Assembly (NCBI RefSeq): GCF_004000765.1
Contig: NZ_BILW01000019.1
Span: forward strand, 62,001 to 126,000
DNA: 64,000 bases
DNA from: Paenibacillus chondroitinus NBRC 15376
GTDB taxonomy: Bacteria > Bacillota > Bacilli > Paenibacillales > NBRC-103111
Direction: 5' to 3'
A program made the translations under genes and the position numbers. Under the pieces are notes generated by a model. It was not told the DNA's origin and ran no database searches. It saw only the letters and a list, made by a program, of their open reading frames with translations. How positions within the stretch are numbered: the stretch's first letter is position 1; each line of letters opens with the position of its first letter. Below are positions 61,951-64,000 of the stretch, in pieces.

Positions 61951-62288
61951 TGTAGAATTCCCCTTAATATTTATCTACTTATAAAAAAAAGCTTACTCGA
62001 TAAAAACTCCGAGTAAGCCACCTTTTCCGGGCGCAAAGTATTTCAAGTGGTATATCGGCAACTGGCTAGCATGGGATCCTATTATAATACAAGATTCAAC
62101 ATATCACTACATTATTTTCAAAAATGATTAATCATTGCCAAAAATAACCGCCAATGTCACCAGTTTATTTATAGAGTCTTTTCATAAATGGGTGCGATCA
62201 CTCGTTCTAACAGTTGTTTAATTTTGAATTTGAATAGGAACTGGATGATAATTTGAATAGTCTTCATCTTTGTAAAGCGAAATATTTA
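61951..62288. other. Leader region of the EAL gene with possible structured RNA
   Basis: On the minus strand a TATAAT hexamer (near 62090) precedes about 80 bases that contain ATGCTAGCCAGTTGCCGATA, a possible stem CCACTT/GGTGG region and then a terminator hairpin. The order promoter, structured leader, terminator, gene is that of an attenuator or riboswitch. I cannot assign it to a known class; one piece resembles the 3' half of c-di-GMP-I aptamers but the 5' half is missing. Confidence 0.4.
61983..62018 (-). terminator. Intrinsic terminator before the EAL gene
   Basis: Perfect arms GCTTACTCG/CGAGTAAGC with a 10-base loop, followed by eight T on the minus strand. It may end transcripts from the upstream gene at 62289 or act as an attenuator for the EAL gene. 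Confidence 0.85.
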
Positions 62289-63377
62289 CTAAAAGGTAGG
62301 AGCAGGTGGTTCGTCTATTTTCATACGGAGTAAACTATAAGGCTTCTGCCGCAGGTCATTTCCACAATGAAATCTTGCCTGCCGATGTAATTGGTTCACG
62401 ATGAAATATAAGTATTGATCTGGACCAATAGAAAAAGTATCCGGCCATAATAATCTTGGATCATGTGCGATGGTTTCCATTATTCCACTCGGCAAAATCT
62501 TCCGAATACTATTGTTTTCATAATCACCAGCGTAAACGTTCCCTTTTGCATCGGTGATCATGCCATCTGAAGCACCCTTTTCTCCCCAATACTTCACGTG
62601 ATACTGTAAATTCATATCCGGTATAGTCCGGTCTCTTAGGGCTTCCGTTGAAATCGAGTACAGATGTCGACTGCAGAGAGGACAAAAATACAACATCTTG
62701 CCGTCCGGGGAAATCGCTATACCATCGGATGCCAATCTAAAGGGTGAAGTTGATCCGTCTTTGTTTCGATTCATCAGGATTTTACCTTCAACTTTCGGTA
62801 AGAAAAAGGGATCGGGCGAGGTTGAATTTGCTCCGCTTAACCGTCTCCAGGCATAGCCCGTTTCTAAATCAACGACAATAATGGCTCCTGGTCCTCGGGA
62901 AGATGAATCCGTAATATAAGCATAACCTGCTTTGCCAACACGAAAATCAAAACGGACATCATTCAGATAAGTGGTTGGCAGGACAACATCTTCCGTAAAT
63001 GTATATACACTTTTTATAGTATTTGAATTTAAATCAACAGCGACTAACTTCGCCCCCCCTTTGATTGGTTCTGAGAAATTAGGAGCTCCTGTATCCAATA
63101 CCCAAAGCGTACCATTTCCATCTGCAACGACACTCTGGACACTAATGAGGGACGTTGTGATAGTCGATGGGCTTACCACATTAGCGTCTAAACTAGGATA
63201 AGGCTGTAATGTATCGTGTACGATTTCAGCCACCGTAAATTTAACGTCGTCTCCCCATTTGGGAAAGCAAATGAAAATACGCCCAGTTTCAGAAACGGTA
63301 ACGCCTGTAGGCATGGCTCCATAAAATAAAAAAACCGCCTCAAACATACCAAAATATTTTTCACTCGGTAACATCAT
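62289..63377 (-). CDS. Major royal jelly protein/Yellow-family beta-propeller
   Basis: 362 residues. Family-like stretches are LWVLDTGAP (about 110), YLNDVRFDF, YAYITDSSSRGPGAIIVVDL (about 170), SDGIAISPDGKMLYFCPL and SRHLYSISTEALRD, matching the MRJP/Yellow propeller fold that is best known from insects but also found in scattered bacteria. No signal peptide is evident. GAGGAGG lies 11 bases before the ATG. The substrate or ligand is unknown. It is transcribed away from the partial gene at the right edge. Confidence 0.8.
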   Translation of the reverse strand: MMLPSEKYFGMFEAVFLFYGAMPTGVTVSETGRIFICFPKWGDDVKFTVAEIVHDTLQPYPSLDANVVSPSTITTSLISVQSVVADGNGTLWVLDTGAPNFSEPIKGGAKLVAVDLNSNTIKSVYTFTEDVVLPTTYLNDVRFDFRVGKAGYAYITDSSSRGPGAIIVVDLETGYAWRRLSGANSTSPDPFFLPKVEGKILMNRNKDGSTSPFRLASDGIAISPDGKMLYFCPLCSRHLYSISTEALRDRTIPDMNLQYHVKYWGEKGASDGMITDAKGNVYAGDYENNSIRKILPSGIMETIAHDPRLLWPDTFSIGPDQYLYFIVNQLHRQARFHCGNDLRQKPYSLLRMKIDEPPAPTF

Positions 63378-63604
63378 TTGTATAAAATCCTCCTCAACAG
63401 TTTCGAACTGCTATCCCCTATTTATATGACTGAATGTGGCTCAATTGCCTGGATAATAAAATATTTTTCGGGAACCTCGCAAGTTCGTATCTATGACGGA
63501 CAACGAGTAAACGGTGTTGTATTTTTTGCCTAAGTATCACCGCCCACGAAAGTGTGAATAAGAAGAAGTACACTTACATAGGAGCCTCCTTCCTTGTACA
63601 AACT

Positions 63605-64000
63605 ATGGCCATGAACATTGAACGAAATTTATTGCTGCTAGTCTGGTTTGTGTGTATAAGCACCATCTATTTTCTTGTTCCAAGAGCAAGAGCTCATGAA
63701 TTTGTGTTGTGCTTTCTTGCGTGTCAGGCTGTGGTATGGACGGTAGAAATGCTGCTCGTTCACTTTGATTTGGTGGCCTACCCGTTGCGTGAATTTCCCA
63801 AAGCTTCGGATTTGAATATCACGTTCAAAGTGGTGTGGACACCTGTTGCGAGCGGACTTTATTATATCTTCAGACCTCTTTCAAATAAGTTGACGAAGTG
63901 TTTTTACTTTGCCGCCTGGATTTCACTGCTCACCTTCATTGACGGGTCACTAGCCGCATATACCGACTTGGTGGATTATGTACATTTTCACTGGAGTTTG
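63605..64000 (+). CDS. CBO0543-type membrane protein, 3' end outside window
   Basis: The only plus-strand gene. Open from ATG at 63605 (or 63611) to the right edge, 132 codons. It begins MAMNIERNLLLLVWFVCIST and shows about four hydrophobic segments, with a polar turn SDLNITFKVVWTP and the motif DYVHFHWSL at the visible end. This resembles the small CBO0543 family of multi-pass membrane proteins in Bacilli and Clostridia, whose function is unknown. AGGAG occurs 21 bases before the ATG, farther than usual. Divergent from the gene at 62289. Confidence 0.65.
   Translation, partial: MAMNIERNLLLLVWFVCISTIYFLVPRARAHEFVLCFLACQAVVWTVEMLLVHFDLVAYPLREFPKASDLNITFKVVWTPVASGLYYIFRPLSNKLTKCFYFAAWISLLTFIDGSLAAYTDLVDYVHFHWSL

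Noticed and set aside
61990..62110. c-di-GMP-I riboswitch before the EAL gene
   Set aside because: Only a stretch resembling the 3' half was found; the 5' half with ACGCAAAGC is not present upstream on the same strand, so the class is not assigned.

Overview
The window looks like chromosomal DNA of a Gram-positive, endospore-forming, polysaccharide-degrading bacterium of the Paenibacillus type. This rests on YesM/YesN-type sensor kinase/AraC response regulator pairs, Lpl-type sugar ABC transporters, very long secreted modular glycosidases, S-layer-homology (SLH) anchoring, CcpA-type cre sites and strong AGGAGG ribosome binding sites. Every gene except the last (partial) one is on the minus strand, so transcription runs from high to low coordinates. 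No tRNA, rRNA, CRISPR array, prophage or intact insertion sequence was seen. Base composition is uneven by eye: the xylose block (40-48 kb) is GC-rich, while the GH3 gene and the EAL-protein region (60-62 kb) are AT-rich.

Region 1 (1-22.6 kb) is a sialic acid locus. A two-component pair (19.2-22.6 kb) precedes a long operon: two permeases and a binding lipoprotein resembling SatABC, then nanA, nanE, nanK, a YhcH/NanQ-like anomerase, a CE7 esterase and two tandem YjhC/NanOx-type oxidoreductases. A second regulator pair, with an unusual double-sensor kinase, leads into an Lpl-type ABC transporter and a leaderless sialidase cut by the left edge. Together they can take up sialic acid or 2,7-anhydro-sialic acid and convert it to N-acetylglucosamine-6-phosphate. 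Region 2 (22.7-23.2 kb) is a decayed glycosidase remnant.

Region 3 (23.2-48.3 kb) is a xylan/xylose regulon. It has three secreted giant enzymes: a tandem GH9 protein, a GH10 xylanase and a GH3 beta-xylosidase-like protein. Each ends in the same unusual tail of cohesin-like domain, FIVAR repeats and dockerin. Next come xylFGH and a XylFII-LytS-YesN-type xylose-sensing system. The three enzymes and xylF share one upstream cassette (extended -10, cre, hairpin), and the three enzyme leaders share a 15-bp palindrome. This is the best candidate in the window for an undescribed system: secreted enzymes that may assemble on each other without a separate scaffoldin.

Region 4 (48.4-54.9 kb) is one 1992-residue SLH-anchored protein built from DUF4430 and alpha/alpha-barrel modules, the two folds that make up animal transcobalamin. 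It lies behind a cobalamin riboswitch and terminator, which suggests a surface vitamin B12 capture protein. Region 5 (55-64 kb) holds housekeeping and accessory genes: a DinB-like protein, proline dehydrogenase with an AraC regulator, a HAD phosphatase, two YdcZ-type transporters flanking a Crp/Fnr regulator, a PAS-GGDEF-EAL protein with a degenerate GGDEF site, a royal-jelly/Yellow-family protein and, on the plus strand, a partial CBO0543-type membrane protein.
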